Shown in pieces: positions 8,032-16,136 of a stretch of DNA of 64,000 nucleotides. The DNA lies in NCBI RefSeq assembly GCF_033783015.1, contig NZ_CP123907.1:1116001-1180000 (forward strand), written 5' to 3'. This DNA is from Corynebacterium sp. 21KM1197. Its GTDB lineage: Bacteria > Actinomycetota > Actinomycetes > Mycobacteriales > Mycobacteriaceae. Position 1 is the first letter of the stretch. Each line of letters begins with the position of its first letter. Under the pieces are notes generated by a model. That model searched no databases. It saw only the letters and a program-made list of their open reading frames with translations, and was not told the origin of the DNA. The position numbers and the translations under genes were made by a program.

Positions 8032-9353
8032 ATGGTGGTCATGTCCTGCTCGCGGGTCTCGCGCATGACCAGGATGGCCACCAAGGAGACAGCGGAAACC
8101 ACGCCGAGGTAGAGGCCCACGTAGGTCACGCCATAGTTGGCGGCCAGGGCGGTGGCGATGAAGGGGGCGATGGCCGCGCCCAGGATCGAGGCGACGTTAT
8201 AGGAAATGCCGGAGCCGGTGTAGCGCACATTGGTGGGGAAGAGTTCCGGCAGCACCGCGGACATGGGGCCAAAGATCAGACCCATGAGGAACATGCCGAT
8301 GGTGAGGAAGGCTAGGACGCTGCCGGTGGTGGCGGTCTGCTGGTGCAGGAACAGGGAGAAACTGGCGCTGAACACGATCATGGCCACCGTGACCCACAGC
8401 AGGGTGGGCCTGCGGCCAAACTTATCGGCCAGCCAGCCGGACAGCGGCACTCCGGCGATGAACGCGAAGATGGAGATGAGCTGGAGTTTGAGGAAGGCCG
8501 TGTACTCAAATTGCAGGCCGTGCTCATTGATGCCGTAGGAAAGAATCCACGTGGTGACCAGGTAGAAGAGGGTATAGCAGCCCACCATTACAAAGGTGCC
8601 GATCACCAGCGGCCGCGCGGCGGTGCGGAATACCTCCTTCAGCGGGGAGGACACGCGCTTGTTCTGGTCGATGGCCTGTTGGAACACCGGCGTCTCCTCT
8701 AGGCGCAGGCGCACGTAGAGCCCCACGGCCACCATGACCGCGGAGGCCAGGAAGGGAATGCGCCAACCCCACACCATAAAAGCGTTATCCATATCCCCGT
8801 TGGTGTAATCAAAGGCCGTGACCAGGATCAAAAAGAGGCCGTTGGCCAGAAGGAACCCAAAGGGCGCGCCCAATTGCGGCCACATGGCGGCCCAGGCGCG
8901 CTTGCCCTCCTCGGCGGTCTCGGTGGCGAGCAGGGCCGCGCCGGACCACTCGCCGCCCAGGCCGAGGCCCTGACAAAAGCGCATCAGCGCCAGCAGTGCC
9001 GGGGCCGCGATGCCGATCTGGTGATACGTGGGCAGCAGGCCGATGAGGAAGGTGGCAATGCCCATGGTTAAAAGGGCAAAGACCAGCGTGGCCTTGCGGC
9101 CAATCACATCGCCAAAGTGGCCGAAAACGATGGAGCCCAGCGGCCGGGCCAAGAATGCCAGGCCAAAGGTGGCAAAGGAGGCCAGCAGCCCGATGGTGGG
9201 GTTCTCCGACTTGGGGAAGAAGAGGTAGGGAAAGACCGCGACGGTGGCGGTGGCATAGATATAGAAGTCATAGAACTCGATGGTGGTGCCCACGGTGGAG
9301 GCGGTGACAACGCGGGCCCGATCGCGCCGGGTGAGGGTAGGGGGAGTGGTCAT
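8028..9353 (-). CDS. MFS transporter, metabolite:H+ symporter (MHS) family
   Basis: 441 residues with twelve predicted membrane helices. GTTIEFYDFYIYATA at the N-terminus, GHFGDVIGRKATLV in loop 2-3 and GLGLGGEWSGAALL in helix 4 are the classical MHS signatures seen in ProP, ShiA and KgtP. The substrate (organic acid, betaine or shikimate-like) cannot be assigned. ATG 9353 was chosen over a start twelve codons upstream because MTTPPTLTRRDRAR is the usual short cytoplasmic start. The stop lies within the CTAG shared with the stop of ufaA. Confidence 0.87.
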   Translation of the reverse strand: MTTPPTLTRRDRARVVTASTVGTTIEFYDFYIYATATVAVFPYLFFPKSENPTIGLLASFATFGLAFLARPLGSIVFGHFGDVIGRKATLVFALLTMGIATFLIGLLPTYHQIGIAAPALLALMRFCQGLGLGGEWSGAALLATETAEEGKRAWAAMWPQLGAPFGFLLANGLFLILVTAFDYTNGDMDNAFMVWGWRIPFLASAVMVAVGLYVRLRLEETPVFQQAIDQNKRVSSPLKEVFRTAARPLVIGTFVMVGCYTLFYLVTTWILSYGINEHGLQFEYTAFLKLQLISIFAFIAGVPLSGWLADKFGRRPTLLWVTVAMIVFSASFSLFLHQQTATTGSVLAFLTIGMFLMGLIFGPMSAVLPELFPTNVRYTGSGISYNVASILGAAIAPFIATALAANYGVTYVGLYLGVVSAVSLVAILVMRETREQDMTTI

Positions 9354-9454
9354 GGCCACACGATAGTTTCCCGTATTATGGGATGGCAAATCCTGTATTG
9401 TGAGATGAAAATAATTGCGTGCCCGCCGCCGCGCCTCGCGTTGGATAGAGGACT

Positions 9455-10366
9455 ATGAAAAAAGGAAACCTCCCACCCCTCGGCCCCGCCTGGGCCGGTG
9501 CCGCCCTGGGCACCGGGGGATTGGCCACGCTCAGCCGCCTGCACGGCTGGAATGTCGTGTCCGCCCTCGCCCTGATTCTGGCCGCCGCCCTGATCCTTGC
9601 CATTCTCGCAGGCTGGGCGCGCCACCGAATACCCCCGCTTCAGCGCGTGGCCATGCCCGCCTGGGCGTTATTAGGAATGTCCATCACCACCGTGGGCACC
9701 GCCCAGACCGCGCTCACCCACCAGTGGTGGCTGCACGCGGCACTGGTGGTCCTCGGTGCGATCATCTGTGTGAGCGCCAATATCTCCTACTGGCCGGTGC
9801 TGCGGAAGGAACCAAACTTCCTCTCGCTCTTTCCCGTCATGTCCCCCGTGGTGCCCGCCGTGGGGTTTGCTCAGTGGGCGGCCTCGGGGGAGTTAGCGGG
9901 GGCGTCGATAGCCAGGGCCGTGGGCTGGGCGCTGTGCGCGCTCGCCATCACCGGGGCCATTCCCGCCTTTATCCTGGTGTACCGCCGCATGCTGCCGCTC
10001 GGCCCGCCCGCGCCCCTGGCGGCCACCTGCTGGATACCCCTGGGCATCGTGGGGCAATCCGTGGTGGCCGTGCTCACCCTGGGCGGGCCGCGCGCCTACG
10101 GCTGGGTGGTGCTGGGCATAGGCGTGCCCCTGGCCTGTTGGGCGGCGTGGCGGCACTGGAGCAGTATCCCGCAGTGGGCGCCCTATAACCCCACGTGGTG
10201 GGCCTCCACCTTCCCCGTGGCCACCTGCGGCGCCGGTGCCTTTGTACTCAGCGGCGGCAGCGGGGCTCTCCACGCGGTCAGCCTCGGGCTGCTGTGCCTC
10301 CTCGTGGTGCACTGGCTGCTGGCGGCCAGCCGCGCCGCGAGCCATCTGCTACAAAGAACATCGTGA
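9455..10366 (+). CDS. TDT-family carrier (tellurite-resistance/dicarboxylate transporter type)
   Basis: 303 residues forming about ten membrane helices. LGPAWAGAALGTGGLATL at the start, SANISYWPVL and LGIVGQSVVAVLTLGG in the middle resemble the TehA/MAE1/SLAC1-fold family of C4-dicarboxylate and anion carriers. GAGG lies just before ATG 9455. The stop overlaps the start of the hydrolase-OsmC fusion in GTGA, so the two are translationally coupled and may act together, possibly in export of a toxic anion or in oxidant defence. Substrate unknown. Confidence 0.75.
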   Translation: MKKGNLPPLGPAWAGAALGTGGLATLSRLHGWNVVSALALILAAALILAILAGWARHRIPPLQRVAMPAWALLGMSITTVGTAQTALTHQWWLHAALVVLGAIICVSANISYWPVLRKEPNFLSLFPVMSPVVPAVGFAQWAASGELAGASIARAVGWALCALAITGAIPAFILVYRRMLPLGPPAPLAATCWIPLGIVGQSVVAVLTLGGPRAYGWVVLGIGVPLACWAAWRHWSSIPQWAPYNPTWWASTFPVATCGAGAFVLSGGSGALHAVSLGLLCLLVVHWLLAASRAASHLLQRTS

Positions 10367-11487
10367 TAAGCATTGATACCGCCCACGCCGTGATCGACCG
10401 TCCTGAGGGGGCGGTGCGCGGATACGCCCTCTTCGCCCACTGCTTTGCCTGCTCCGCCAAGTCTCCCGCCGCCGTGCGCATCTCCCGCCGCCTCACCGAG
10501 GTGGGCTACACGGTGCTGCGCCTGGACTTCTCCGAGATGGACTTCACCTCCAACGTCCACGACCTGCGCCAGGCCGCGGAATGGATGAGGGAGAACGTCG
10601 GCGCCCCGGACCTGCTCATCGGGCACTCCCTCGGCGGGGCGGCCGCGCTCGCCGCCGCCGGTGACATCGAGGGGCTGAGCGCCGTGGTGAGCATCGCCGC
10701 GCCCTTCGACCCCGGGCACGTGGCCGACCTCTTTGCCGGGGACGTGGACGCGATCCGCCAGCGGGGCCGCGCCGAGGTGACCATCGGCGGCAAGACCCTG
10801 GAACTAAGCAGCGAGTTCATCGAGGACATCTGTGGCCAGCAACAACGCGATCGCCTCCGCGACCTGCGCGTGCCCCTGCTGGTCATGCACTCCCCGGAGG
10901 ACGAGGTGGTGAATATCGGCAACGCCCAATCCATCTACCGCGCCGCCCACCAACCCAAGAGCTTCATCAGCCTCGACGGGGCCGATCACCTCCTCGTGGG
11001 CGCGGGGCAGGCGGCCTACGCCGCCGACGTCATCGCCGCCTGGGCCGGGCGCTACATCACCGAGAAAACCACCACGGCAGCCACGGCCGCCCCCGCTCCG
11101 GGATCGGACTTCACCACGAATATCCGTGCGGGCCGCCACGTTATTCTGGCGGATGAACCCACCACCGTGGCCGGGGCCGCAGACCTCGGCCCCAACCCCT
11201 TTGACCTGCTCAAGGCCTCGCTCGTGGCCTGCACCTCCATGACCATGGGCATGTATGCCCGCCGCAAGGGCTTCGACCAGGGCACCACCCGCGTGGAGGT
11301 GGACCTCAAGCAGCGCCGTTGGGAGGAGGGTCTTTTTACCACCATGTACCGAGTGATCCACTTCGACCCCGCGCTGACCGAGGAGCAGCGCGCCGGGCTG
11401 CTACGAGTGGCGGATAAGTGCCCGGTGCACCGCCTGCTGGAGGGCACCGTGAGCATTGAGACCGCTACCGCAGCCACCGGGGAATAA
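10363..11487 (+). CDS. alpha/beta-hydrolase fused to an OsmC-like domain
   Basis: 374 residues. Residues 1-230 are an alpha/beta hydrolase: FAHCFACSAKSPAA resembles an oxyanion-hole loop, IGHSLGGAAA is the nucleophile elbow with Ser, and MHSPEDEVV and DGADHLL supply Asp and His. Residues 250-374 are an OsmC/Ohr-like domain with LLKASLVACTSMTMGMYAR and VADKCPVHRLLEG, whose two cysteines match the peroxidatic and resolving cysteines of OsmC. The start is GTG 10363, overlapping the upstream TGA. Such fusions are known in bacteria; a role in reducing organic hydroperoxides or detoxifying acyl-type oxidants is inferred. The 3' end overlaps the convergent gene by 23 bp. Confidence 0.85.
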   Translation: MISIDTAHAVIDRPEGAVRGYALFAHCFACSAKSPAAVRISRRLTEVGYTVLRLDFSEMDFTSNVHDLRQAAEWMRENVGAPDLLIGHSLGGAAALAAAGDIEGLSAVVSIAAPFDPGHVADLFAGDVDAIRQRGRAEVTIGGKTLELSSEFIEDICGQQQRDRLRDLRVPLLVMHSPEDEVVNIGNAQSIYRAAHQPKSFISLDGADHLLVGAGQAAYAADVIAAWAGRYITEKTTTAATAAPAPGSDFTTNIRAGRHVILADEPTTVAGAADLGPNPFDLLKASLVACTSMTMGMYARRKGFDQGTTRVEVDLKQRRWEEGLFTTMYRVIHFDPALTEEQRAGLLRVADKCPVHRLLEGTVSIETATAATGE

Positions 11488-12364
11488 GACGGATATAGGC
11501 CACCATTCCCACTAACTCCACCAGGGTTTGGGCGACCACCACGGCCGCCGCCCCCGGCACGGTCAGCGCCAGGGGAAGGACCACGAGGGAATTGCGGGTG
11601 GCCCCGGAGAACACCAGCGCGCGGGTGGTGGGAATATCCTGGCGGAACACCCTGCCCACGAGCGCCCCGATCGGGGCCATGAGGAGCAGAAACGCGACGT
11701 AGAGAGGGATCACCCGCAGCGGAAAGGAAGCGGGTATCTGCGTGGCCACCGCCGCGAGAGTGAGCACCATCAGCGGCACCATGCAGGCCTCCGACGCCAC
11801 CCGCGCTCGAGCGGCAGCGGGAGTGCGCTGAGTGAGCGCGGCGGCCAGGAGGGGAAGAACGATGAGAAGCAGGAATGCCTGGGCGAAGGGGCCGGGGCGG
11901 ATCACCTCTTGGGCCTGTGGGGCGAAAACCCGCAGGTACACCGGCAGGAGCAGCATTTGCAGGGCCATGAGAAGGGGAGTGGCCGCCAAGAGTTTTTCCC
12001 TGGCCGCACCGGCCAGCCCGGAAAAGACGAGCACGTAGTCCACGCACGGGGCCAGCAGGACCAGGAGCACGCCCACGAGCGTGGGGTGATCCTGCGCGAT
12101 GGGGCGGCTGAGCGCATACACCACGGCGGGAACCAGCACGAAGTTGAGCACCGACAGCGCGGCGAGGAACCGGGTATCCGGGCGGTGTAGGCCGGTCAGC
12201 GGCAGCCCCAGGAAGGTGGCGTACATGAGCGCCACGAGCAGGGGATTGAGGACGGATTCCGGCACCGCGCCGGGGCGGGAAAGCCCCAGGGCCGCGCCGC
12301 AGAGGATGGCCAGGAGATACAGCGGCACCTGGTGGCGATCCCACCACGCGATAGCGGCATTCAT
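11465..12364 (-). CDS. ACR3/bile-acid:sodium symporter (BASS) superfamily carrier
   Basis: 299 residues with about ten membrane helices. The layout fits the BASS superfamily, including arsenite exporter Acr3 and bile-acid transporters: NPLLVALMYATFLGL, a LLAPCVDYVLVFSGLAG segment in which APC.DY..VFS resembles the Acr3 helix with its conserved cysteine, and VFSGATRNSLVVLPLAL near the end. It could export arsenite or carry an organic anion; no arsC or arsR lies nearby, so the substrate stays open. It follows phzF by 2 bp. Confidence 0.78.
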   Translation of the reverse strand: MNAAIAWWDRHQVPLYLLAILCGAALGLSRPGAVPESVLNPLLVALMYATFLGLPLTGLHRPDTRFLAALSVLNFVLVPAVVYALSRPIAQDHPTLVGVLLVLLAPCVDYVLVFSGLAGAAREKLLAATPLLMALQMLLLPVYLRVFAPQAQEVIRPGPFAQAFLLLIVLPLLAAALTQRTPAAARARVASEACMVPLMVLTLAAVATQIPASFPLRVIPLYVAFLLLMAPIGALVGRVFRQDIPTTRALVFSGATRNSLVVLPLALTVPGAAAVVVAQTLVELVGMVAYIRLIPRWLR

Positions 12365-12366
12365 CT

Positions 12367-13200
12367 CTATATATGCGCCGTGCCCTGGAAACCGATGGAG
12401 GTGGCACCACCCACCCACACTCGCGAGCCCTCCTGCCGGATGGATATTTCCCCGCGCCGGTGTACTCGCGCGCCCTGGGAAACGGTATAGCGCTGCGGGG
12501 CGAGTCCCTCCCGCAGCAGCCATTGCGCGGTGGAGGCATTGAGGCTGCCGCACACGGGATCCTCCGGCACGCCCACGCCGGGGGCGAAGGCACGGATTTC
12601 AAAGGCGTGTTCGGCACCTGCGGGATAGGGGCCGATGGCTCCCACCTTGGCCTCGGGGATCACGGAGAAGTCCGGTTCCAGATCGAGCACCGCCTGTGCG
12701 CTTTCCAGGCGGACCACGGCCCAACCGGGGCCATTATCCACCCACTGATGCTCCACGATCTCGGCCGGATCGAGGCGGAAGGCCCGCGCGATGCGCTCCA
12801 CATACTCCGGCTCCAGGGGGCCGGAGCGCAGCGTGGGCGGGGCGGCGAAGGAAAAGACCTCGCCCTCCCGGCGCACGGGGATCAACCCACCGGCACATTC
12901 CTGCACCAGCCTGGGCTTATCGACGCCGCGAAGCTGCGCCCAGGCCCGCGCCGACCCCAGGGTGGGGTGACCGGCGAAGGGGAGTTCCTGCGTGGGGGTA
13001 AAGATGCGTAGCCGATAATCCGCCTCCGGGGTGGTGGGCGGGAGAACAAAGGTGGTCTCCGAGAGATTGGTCCACCGGGCAATGGCGCGCATGCGATCCT
13101 CGCTAAGCCCCTGGGCATCGAGGATCACGGCCACGGGATTGCCGCTATAGGGGTGGCGGGAAAACACATCGACCTGGGCAAAGGGACGCATGGTGATCAT
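12367..13200 (-). CDS. PhzF-family isomerase/epimerase
   Basis: 277 residues. FAQVDVFSRHPYSGNPVAV at the N-terminus, NLSETTFVLPP with the catalytic glutamate at residue 48, FTPTQELPFAGHPTLGSA, and PEDPVCGSLNAS in the second lobe are hallmarks of PhzF/diaminopimelate-epimerase-fold proteins. The metabolite is unknown; most family members are uncharacterised. It overlaps the AAA ATPase gene upstream in ATGA and sits 2 bp before the ACR3-like gene, so the three form a minus-strand operon. A 13-mer copy at 12915-12927 is read as GVDKP. Confidence 0.87.
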   Translation of the reverse strand: MITMRPFAQVDVFSRHPYSGNPVAVILDAQGLSEDRMRAIARWTNLSETTFVLPPTTPEADYRLRIFTPTQELPFAGHPTLGSARAWAQLRGVDKPRLVQECAGGLIPVRREGEVFSFAAPPTLRSGPLEPEYVERIARAFRLDPAEIVEHQWVDNGPGWAVVRLESAQAVLDLEPDFSVIPEAKVGAIGPYPAGAEHAFEIRAFAPGVGVPEDPVCGSLNASTAQWLLREGLAPQRYTVSQGARVHRRGEISIRQEGSRVWVGGATSIGFQGTAHI

Positions 13201-14300
13201 GCTACCTCCAGCGGTCCGCCGGGGCCGAGCAAAAATTCGCGGAAATAGGGGAGGCGGAACCGGAGCGTTCCCCAGGCCGGGGCGTGCAGCAGGTCGGCGT
13301 CGATAAGCGCCCTCCGTGCCGTGGACAGGGAGGTGACGGAGGCAGACATGGCGGCGGCGACCTCGCTGATCCGCGCGGTGCCCTCCCTATCGGCCACATG
13401 GGCCATCGCGCGGAGAAAGTCCACCTGGCGGTGGGAGAGCGCCGCCACCTCCGGGAGGTGAACCTGGTTGCCCAGGATGGGAATGGCCTGGTTGGTGGCC
13501 TCCTCAACCTCCTGCTCCGTGATGGTGGTGCCGGCGAGATCCCAGGCGAGCGCCCCGATGAGCTGAATGAGATAGGGGTAGCCGTGCGCCCGCGCGGCGA
13601 GGGTTTCCGCGGCGTGTGGGGTGATGGCCTTATCCGAGGACTCCACGGTTTTATTTGTCAAACGAATGGAATCAGGGAGAGTGAGGGGAGCGAGCTGATA
13701 GCGCAGGCTGCGGCGCAAGAAGGTGGTTCCGGGGTGATCGAGTAGCGCGGAAACCCCGGCGGTGAGGCCCGCCCCGGCAAAGGCCACGGGGAGATCATCG
13801 CGGATGGCGTCCTGCATGGAGGTGGCGAGGTGCTGGAGATTGCTCGGGTGGGCGGCCTGCACCTCATCGACGGTGATGAGCACGCCCGGGACGGCTTGGG
13901 CGAGGCGACGCAGCAGGGACGTAAGGGTCTGGGTGATCTGCGGCGGTTGGGCGGGCTGCGTGGTCACCGATCCTATGGCGGCGACGGAGATGCCGGTGAT
14001 CTGGCGGCCGGGGCTCTCCGTGCGCTTGGCCAGGGCGGCGGGCAAGGAATGATCGACCAACTCGGTGAGCATGGCGGCGTGGCTGGGGGCACGCAGAACG
14101 ATCCACCCGCGCGTGGCGGCGATGTCCTCTAACTCATTGAGCAAGGCCGTCTTGCCGATGCCGCGCGAGCCGTTGATGAGCACGGTGCGCCCCGTGGCGC
14201 CGGGCGTCTCGACGGCGCGGGCGAAGTTGTCCAGGATGGGTGCGCGCCCGGCCCACACGGTGGGTGACTCTCCGAAGCCGGGCCGGAAGGGGTTGGTCAT
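13197..14300 (-). CDS. AAA/STAND-like ATPase with C-terminal winged-helix-like region (paralog 1)
   Basis: 367 residues. A typical start NPFRPGFGESPTVWAGR is followed by Walker A GSRGIGKTALLNE (residues 44-56) and Walker B GVLITVDEV, then a TFLRRSLRYQLAPL sensor-like region. After an ISEVAAAMSASVTSLSTARR segment resembling a helix-turn-helix, the protein ends in a wing-like LRFRLPYFREFLL. This is the architecture of the archaeal-ATPase/AAA_16 group, whose functions are poorly known. A paralog stands divergently 218 bp away. ATG 14300 has no Shine-Dalgarno; TAGACT lies 6 nt upstream and 9-bp repeats cover the -35 region, suggesting autoregulation. A 13-mer copy lies at 13296-13308. Confidence 0.8.
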   Translation of the reverse strand: MTNPFRPGFGESPTVWAGRAPILDNFARAVETPGATGRTVLINGSRGIGKTALLNELEDIAATRGWIVLRAPSHAAMLTELVDHSLPAALAKRTESPGRQITGISVAAIGSVTTQPAQPPQITQTLTSLLRRLAQAVPGVLITVDEVQAAHPSNLQHLATSMQDAIRDDLPVAFAGAGLTAGVSALLDHPGTTFLRRSLRYQLAPLTLPDSIRLTNKTVESSDKAITPHAAETLAARAHGYPYLIQLIGALAWDLAGTTITEQEVEEATNQAIPILGNQVHLPEVAALSHRQVDFLRAMAHVADREGTARISEVAAAMSASVTSLSTARRALIDADLLHAPAWGTLRFRLPYFREFLLGPGGPLEVA

Positions 14301-14306
14301 GGGATC

Positions 14307-14312
14307 AGTCTA
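14307..14312 (-). promoter_or_regulatory. -10 element of ATPase paralog 1 (leaderless)
   Basis: TAGACT on the minus strand, 6 nt before ATG 14300; there is no Shine-Dalgarno sequence. The 9-bp repeat array begins 7 bp further upstream. Confidence 0.5.
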
Positions 14313-14318
14313 CGCCGG

Positions 14319-14371
14319 TGGATAAAGTGGATAAATCTGGTGGCTTGGATAATTTGGATAAATCTGGGGTC
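14319..14371 (-). repeat. 9-bp repeat array A (TTTATCCAN on the minus strand)
   Basis: Copies of TGGATAAA/T (plus strand) start at 14319, 14328, 14346 and 14355, all in one 9-bp register; 14337 and 14364 hold diverged units beginning CTGG. The array is therefore two 27-bp direct repeats of three 9-mers. Read on the minus strand, toward ATPase paralog 1, each unit is TTTATCCA. It covers the -35 and upstream region of that gene. The units differ by one or two bases from the DnaA box TTATCCACA. Confidence 0.8.
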
Positions 14372-14409
14372 GGGGTGTGGCGTGGTGTCTGAGCCCGATC
14401 TAAAATGAC

Positions 14410-14423
14410 ATAATGTACATTAT
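14410..14423. promoter_or_regulatory. 14-bp perfect palindrome, candidate operator
   Basis: ATAATGTACATTAT reads the same on both strands and lies near the middle of the divergent region between the two paralogous ATPase genes. It is AT-rich in a GC-rich region. A dimeric regulator site is inferred from the symmetry only. Confidence 0.4.
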
Positions 14424-14447
14424 CGGACAAGAGGGGTGGTGCTGGCG

Positions 14448-14512
14448 TTTATGCGGCAGGAACCCATTTATGCGGTTTATGCGCCTCGATCCGGTTTATG
14501 CGGTTTATGCTA
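14448..14512 (+). repeat. 9-bp repeat array B (TTTATGCGG)
   Basis: TTTATGCGG or one-to-two-base variants start at 14448, 14467, 14476, 14495 and 14504. They form two 9-bp tandem pairs whose starts are 28 bp apart, plus one single unit 19 bp upstream. The last unit contains the predicted -10 of ATPase paralog 2. The units point toward their gene, mirroring array A, and share the core TTTAT(C/G)C. Confidence 0.8.
14506..14511 (+). promoter_or_regulatory. -10 element of ATPase paralog 2 (leaderless)
   Basis: TATGCT, 7 nt before ATG 14519, inside the last 9-bp repeat of array B. No Shine-Dalgarno sequence is present. Confidence 0.45.
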
Positions 14513-14518
14513 GGTCGC

Positions 14519-15661
14519 ATGGACGAGCACGTGGCGCGTAATCCCTTTCATCCGACCTTCGGGCGTTCTCCGGCTGTGGTCAAGGGGCGTGAGCCCGAGG
14601 TTTCGCAGTTTGCCCTCGCTCTCGCGGAGGGTGCGGGCAATCCGTGGCGCACGGCGCTGATCTCCGGCACCCGAGGAATTGGCAAAACCGTGTTGCTCAA
14701 TGAACTGGAGGTGGAGGCCAAGGCCCAAGGGTGGGTGGTTGTGCGTGCGCATGTGGGTGACAACATGCTGAGGGATCTCGTTGAGGTCACCATCCCTCGT
14801 CTTTATAAGTCACTTGACGCATCTCCATCGCAGCGACGAACGCGGATTGCTGGGGCGTCGATAAGCCCCGTGGGGTCCTTATCCTTGGAAACGGAAAAGA
14901 CGCGACCGGAGCCCCGGCGTAATCTTTTAAGCGAGTTGTAGGATCTCGCGGCGGTGACCATGCCCCGTGGCGCGGGAATGATGATTACGGTGGACGAGGT
15001 GCAAAGCGCGCTGCCGGAGCACCTGCACGAATTGGCGGTGGCCATTCAGGATCTTCACCGCGATGAGGTGGATATTGCCTTTGTGGCTGCGGGTTTGCCC
15101 AGCGGTGTGGAGGATTTATTGCAGTTGGCGGGCACCACCTTTTTGCGCCGCGCAGAGCGTATTCAGTTAAACCGCCTTGATGAGCAGACCACCTCTGCCC
15201 TGCTGCGCGATACCGCGGAATTGGGCGGACGTCCCATGAGCCAGGAGGCCATTGATCTGGCCACAAAGATAAGTCAGGGATACCCATACCTCATTCAGGT
15301 GGTGGGTTCCGTGTCCTGGGCCAGGGCCAAGCTCGATCATTCCGCTCAGATCGCGGCGAAGCATGTGGCGGCTTCTATTGATGATGCGGTGGCGCGCATA
15401 GGCACGCAGATTCATGCCCCGGCTCTGCATGCCGTTCCTCCTCGGCAGCGCGATTTTCTGCACGCGATGGCGCGCTTGAGTGGCAATAATGAGGCCGTCT
15501 CGGTGGTCGATATTGCTCAGTCCCTGGGCTCGACCACCACGGGGGTGTCGCGCCTGCGGCACGAGTTGATTTATCGGGAGTTAATCGCGGCGCACTCCCA
15601 GGGAAAGGTGGAGTTTAGCCTTCCCTATATGGCGGAGTACCTTAACGGGTTGATCAGATAG
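14519..15661 (+). pseudogene. AAA/STAND-like ATPase paralog 2, interrupted by in-frame TAG
   Basis: The frame is continuous from ATG 14519 to 15661 (381 codons) except for TAG at 14939-14941, codon 141. The first part has the family start NPFHPTFGRSPAVVKGR and Walker A GTRGIGKTVLLNE; the part after the stop has Walker B MMITVDEV, TTFLRRAERIQL and the C-terminal winged-helix-like segment. It aligns end to end with paralog 1, and the stop falls between the Walker motifs. It is most simply a recent nonsense mutation. Reinitiation at ATG 14960 would give a C-terminal fragment with Walker B but without Walker A. A 13-mer copy at 14854-14866 is read as ASIS. Confidence 0.8.
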
Positions 15662-15670
15662 CGGAATGCG

Positions 15671-16045
15671 ATGGATCGCGCAGAACTGATACGGCACATT
15701 GAGCAGCGGTACGAGGTGTCGCCGGAATATCTCTGGCCCGAGTTGCACCCCGACGCCGCGGTGTTCCGGTGTCCCGGTAACGGCAAGTGGTTCGGGCTGA
15801 TGATGAGGGTCCGTGGGGAGAAAATTGGTCTTAGTGGCCCGGAGGCCGGGCAATACTTTGACCTCCTGGTGGTGAAAAACGACCCCGATGTGATCGGCCT
15901 CTTGCTGGGCAAAAACGGCTATTACCCTGCGTATCACATGAATAAGCGGCACTGGATTTCCGTTCACCTGGGCGGGCCGATCTCGGCGCGAGAAGTGTGC
16001 GATCTGATGGCGGATAGTTCGCTTATGGTCTGTAATAGTAAATAG
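15671..16045 (+). CDS. MmcQ/YjbR-family protein
   Basis: 124 residues. FRCPGNGKWFGLMMRV, DLLVVKNDPDVIGLLLG, YYPAYHMNKRHWISVHLGG and a final ICDLM-type helix are the consensus of the small YjbR/MmcQ (CyaY-like, double-wing DNA-binding) family. The molecular role is unknown, although some members bind DNA. The gene starts 10 bp after the interrupted ATPase and is probably cotranscribed with it. The upstream ribosome-binding site is weak (GCGGAA). Confidence 0.85.
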   Translation: MDRAELIRHIEQRYEVSPEYLWPELHPDAAVFRCPGNGKWFGLMMRVRGEKIGLSGPEAGQYFDLLVVKNDPDVIGLLLGKNGYYPAYHMNKRHWISVHLGGPISAREVCDLMADSSLMVCNSK

Positions 16046-16136
16046 TCACTCGTGACATTTCATTTGTTCACGCATTATGAAAATCATGTACGGTGGATGG
16101 CGTTGGTTTCCACCGATTGAAAGGAATCGAGGAATT

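Noticed and set aside
14319-14363. Origin of replication from the DnaA-like 9-mers
   Set aside because: No dnaA, dnaN or AT-rich unwinding region; the repeats are head-to-tail in a rigid 9-bp register beside an ATPase promoter.
16047-16075. GTCAC-TC-GTGAC hairpin after the YjbR-like gene as a terminator
   Set aside because: The stem has only five pairs and the following bases are only moderately T-rich.
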